Of a stretch of DNA of 6,934 nt, positions 6,332 to 6,934 are shown in pieces. Numbering within the stretch: the stretch's first letter is position 1; every line of letters starts with the position of its first letter. The translations under genes and the position numbers were made by a program. The notes beneath the pieces were generated by a model that saw nothing but the letters and a program-made list of their open reading frames with translations, had not been told where the DNA came from and searched no databases. Origin of the DNA: an uncultured Asticcacaulis sp. (GTDB lineage: Bacteria > Pseudomonadota > Alphaproteobacteria > Caulobacterales > Caulobacteraceae); contig CAMLLA010000225.1 of the NCBI GenBank assembly GCA_946480525.1, positions 1 to 6,934 on the forward strand, read 5' to 3'.

Positions 6332-6381
6332 GGATCATCTGCGTACGCTGCGAAGCAGCGATCTGTGTGCATCTGTGGATT
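6332..6381. repeat. Right inner arm of the fold-back element
   Basis: The counterpart of 6179-6232. It ends in the exact 21-base match (6361-6381) and starts with the exact 10-base match (6332-6341). Its private hairpin is CGCTGC-GAA-GCAGCG (6346-6360, 6-bp stem). This has a different sequence from the left arm's hairpin but sits at the mirrored position. Confidence 0.85.
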
Positions 6382-6449
6382 CCCATGAAGATCGCCACCG
6401 CGCACTCAGCCTTAGCCATCCAGGCTCGAATTCCGTCCTTTTCCGTATC

Positions 6450-6466
6450 GCCTCGCAATGCGAGGC
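6450..6466. repeat. Side hairpin in the right outer arm
   Basis: GCCTCGCA, one base A, then TGCGAGGC is a perfect palindrome with 8-base arms. It lies at the position mirroring the imperfect hairpin at 6092-6110. Confidence 0.6.
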
Positions 6467-6492
6467 CTTCCGTGTTTGACCGTGGTTAAACC

Positions 6493-6933
6493 TTACTCAT
6501 CGGCAATCACGATCCCGGGATTATCCGGCGGAATGAAATCGAACAGCCCGAAATCCAAGGCCTTCTGAGGCCGCACGGCGGTCATCGGTGTGTCCATCAA
6601 GGCCAGGATTTGCTCGCGCGTCAGTTCCTGGCCCCTGGCGGTCTTGCGCAGGCGCCTCGCCTGGCCATTCGGGGCCTCGCCCTTGACCGTTTGGGTGACT
6701 GGCAGCGGCTTCCAGTAGCTGATGGCCAGCTGCCAGACGCTTTCGACCGGCGCCAGAACCTTCGGCCAGCGAACACCCGCTTCCAGCACAGGTTCAGCCG
6801 ATGCGCGCTTGGTCGGCAGGGGCGATTTGCGCCGGCAGGTCAGGGTGCACACCCGGCTGTCGTCGAGTACCGAAGCATAGGCCTTTCGCGCCTCATCCTC
6901 GCTGTCGTAAAGCGGGCCGATCGACTGCGTCAC
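6493..6933 (-). CDS. Uncharacterised protein, possibly 5' partial
   Basis: I do not recognise this protein. The visible 146 residues read in from the right edge. A GTG at 6933-6931 could be the true start, since IGPLYDSEDEARKAYASVL looks like an ordered N-terminal unit, but the window ends one base further on, so neither an upstream start nor a Shine-Dalgarno can be tested. It is basic in the middle (CRRKSP at 33-38 and RRLRKTARGQ at 93-102), with Cys29 and Cys33 in a CTLTC spacing, a possible helix ELTREQILALMDTP at 103-116, and an acidic/hydrophobic end (LDFGLFDFIPPDNPGIVIADE region). No signal peptide or membrane segment is visible. Codon use looks like the neighbouring genes, which supports real coding. 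It runs convergent to regA, its stop lying just beyond the right end of the fold-back element. No function is proposed. Confidence 0.7.
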   Translation of the reverse strand: MTQSIGPLYDSEDEARKAYASVLDDSRVCTLTCRRKSPLPTKRASAEPVLEAGVRWPKVLAPVESVWQLAISYWKPLPVTQTVKGEAPNGQARRLRKTARGQELTREQILALMDTPMTAVRPQKALDFGLFDFIPPDNPGIVIADE

Positions 6934-6934
6934 G

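Larger units (their letters stand above)
6068..6491. repeat. About 424-bp imperfect palindrome (fold-back element) filling a convergent intergenic gap
   Basis: The whole stretch between the regA stop and the stop of the minus-strand gene at 6493 is built as one long inverted repeat. The outer arms, 6068-6132 and 6428-6491, begin with GTTTAACCACGG and end in ACGGAATTC when read inward. By hand alignment they match at a little over 50 of 65 positions with one gap. Inside them lie a second, better conserved pair (6179-6232 with 6332-6381) and a perfect apex palindrome (6273-6291). All pairs share an axis near 6280. Segments 6133-6178 and 6382-6427 pair poorly. No credible gene is present: short open frames here show no family character and follow the repeat. 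Read as RNA in either direction it would fold into one branched rod. It could be a non-autonomous mobile or fold-back repeat, a double terminator, or a structured RNA; none is proven. Confidence 0.85.

Noticed and set aside
6147..6489. Two short plus-strand open frames inside the fold-back region (6147-6479 and 6226-6489)
   Set aside because: They follow the inverted repeat, overlap each other in different frames, have no good ribosome binding site and no family-like composition.
6068..6491. A CRISPR array or insertion sequence with transposase
   Set aside because: The repeats are inverted and concentric rather than direct and evenly spaced. No transposase frame is present and I could not see clear target-site duplications flanking the ends.

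Overview
The window (about 60% GC by eye, strong GC-rich codon bias) looks like chromosomal DNA of an alphaproteobacterium. The SenC plus RegB/RegA redox two-component set, an intracellular poly(3-hydroxybutyrate) depolymerase and the overall protein style fit Caulobacteraceae (for instance an Asticcacaulis-like organism) best. That placement is inference, because no rRNA or other strong marker is present.

Layout. (1) 2-1270, +: the C-terminal transpeptidase half of a class A penicillin-binding protein (PBP1A/MrcA type), entering from the left edge. (2) 1286-1304: a compact hairpin between convergent genes. (3) 2047-1310, -: a YgjP-like (DUF45) zinc metallopeptidase whose start overlaps the end of (4) 3281-2031, -: an intracellular PHB depolymerase of the PhaZ1 family. 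The position aligned with the catalytic cysteine is a tyrosine here. (5) 3282-3410: an AT-rich leader that probably carries the phaZ promoter. (6) 4037-3411, -: a membrane-anchored SCO1/SenC/PrrC copper protein. (7) Divergent from it, 4085-5467 and 5477-6067, +: RegB and RegA, a sensor histidine kinase and response regulator pair with all diagnostic residues visible. (8) 6068-6491: a non-coding, roughly 424-bp imperfect palindrome with nested side hairpins and a perfect apex palindrome, filling the whole gap between two convergent genes. (9) 6933-6493, -: an uncharacterised protein running to the right edge.

How the genes fit together: SenC, RegB and RegA form the conserved module that reads respiratory redox state (quinone pool, cytochrome oxidase activity) and adjusts energy metabolism. 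PHB turnover is a reductant sink and source, so the neighbouring phaZ is metabolically consistent, but no direct regulatory link is visible. The most unusual items are the fold-back element at 6068-6491 and the Cys-to-Tyr change in PhaZ.
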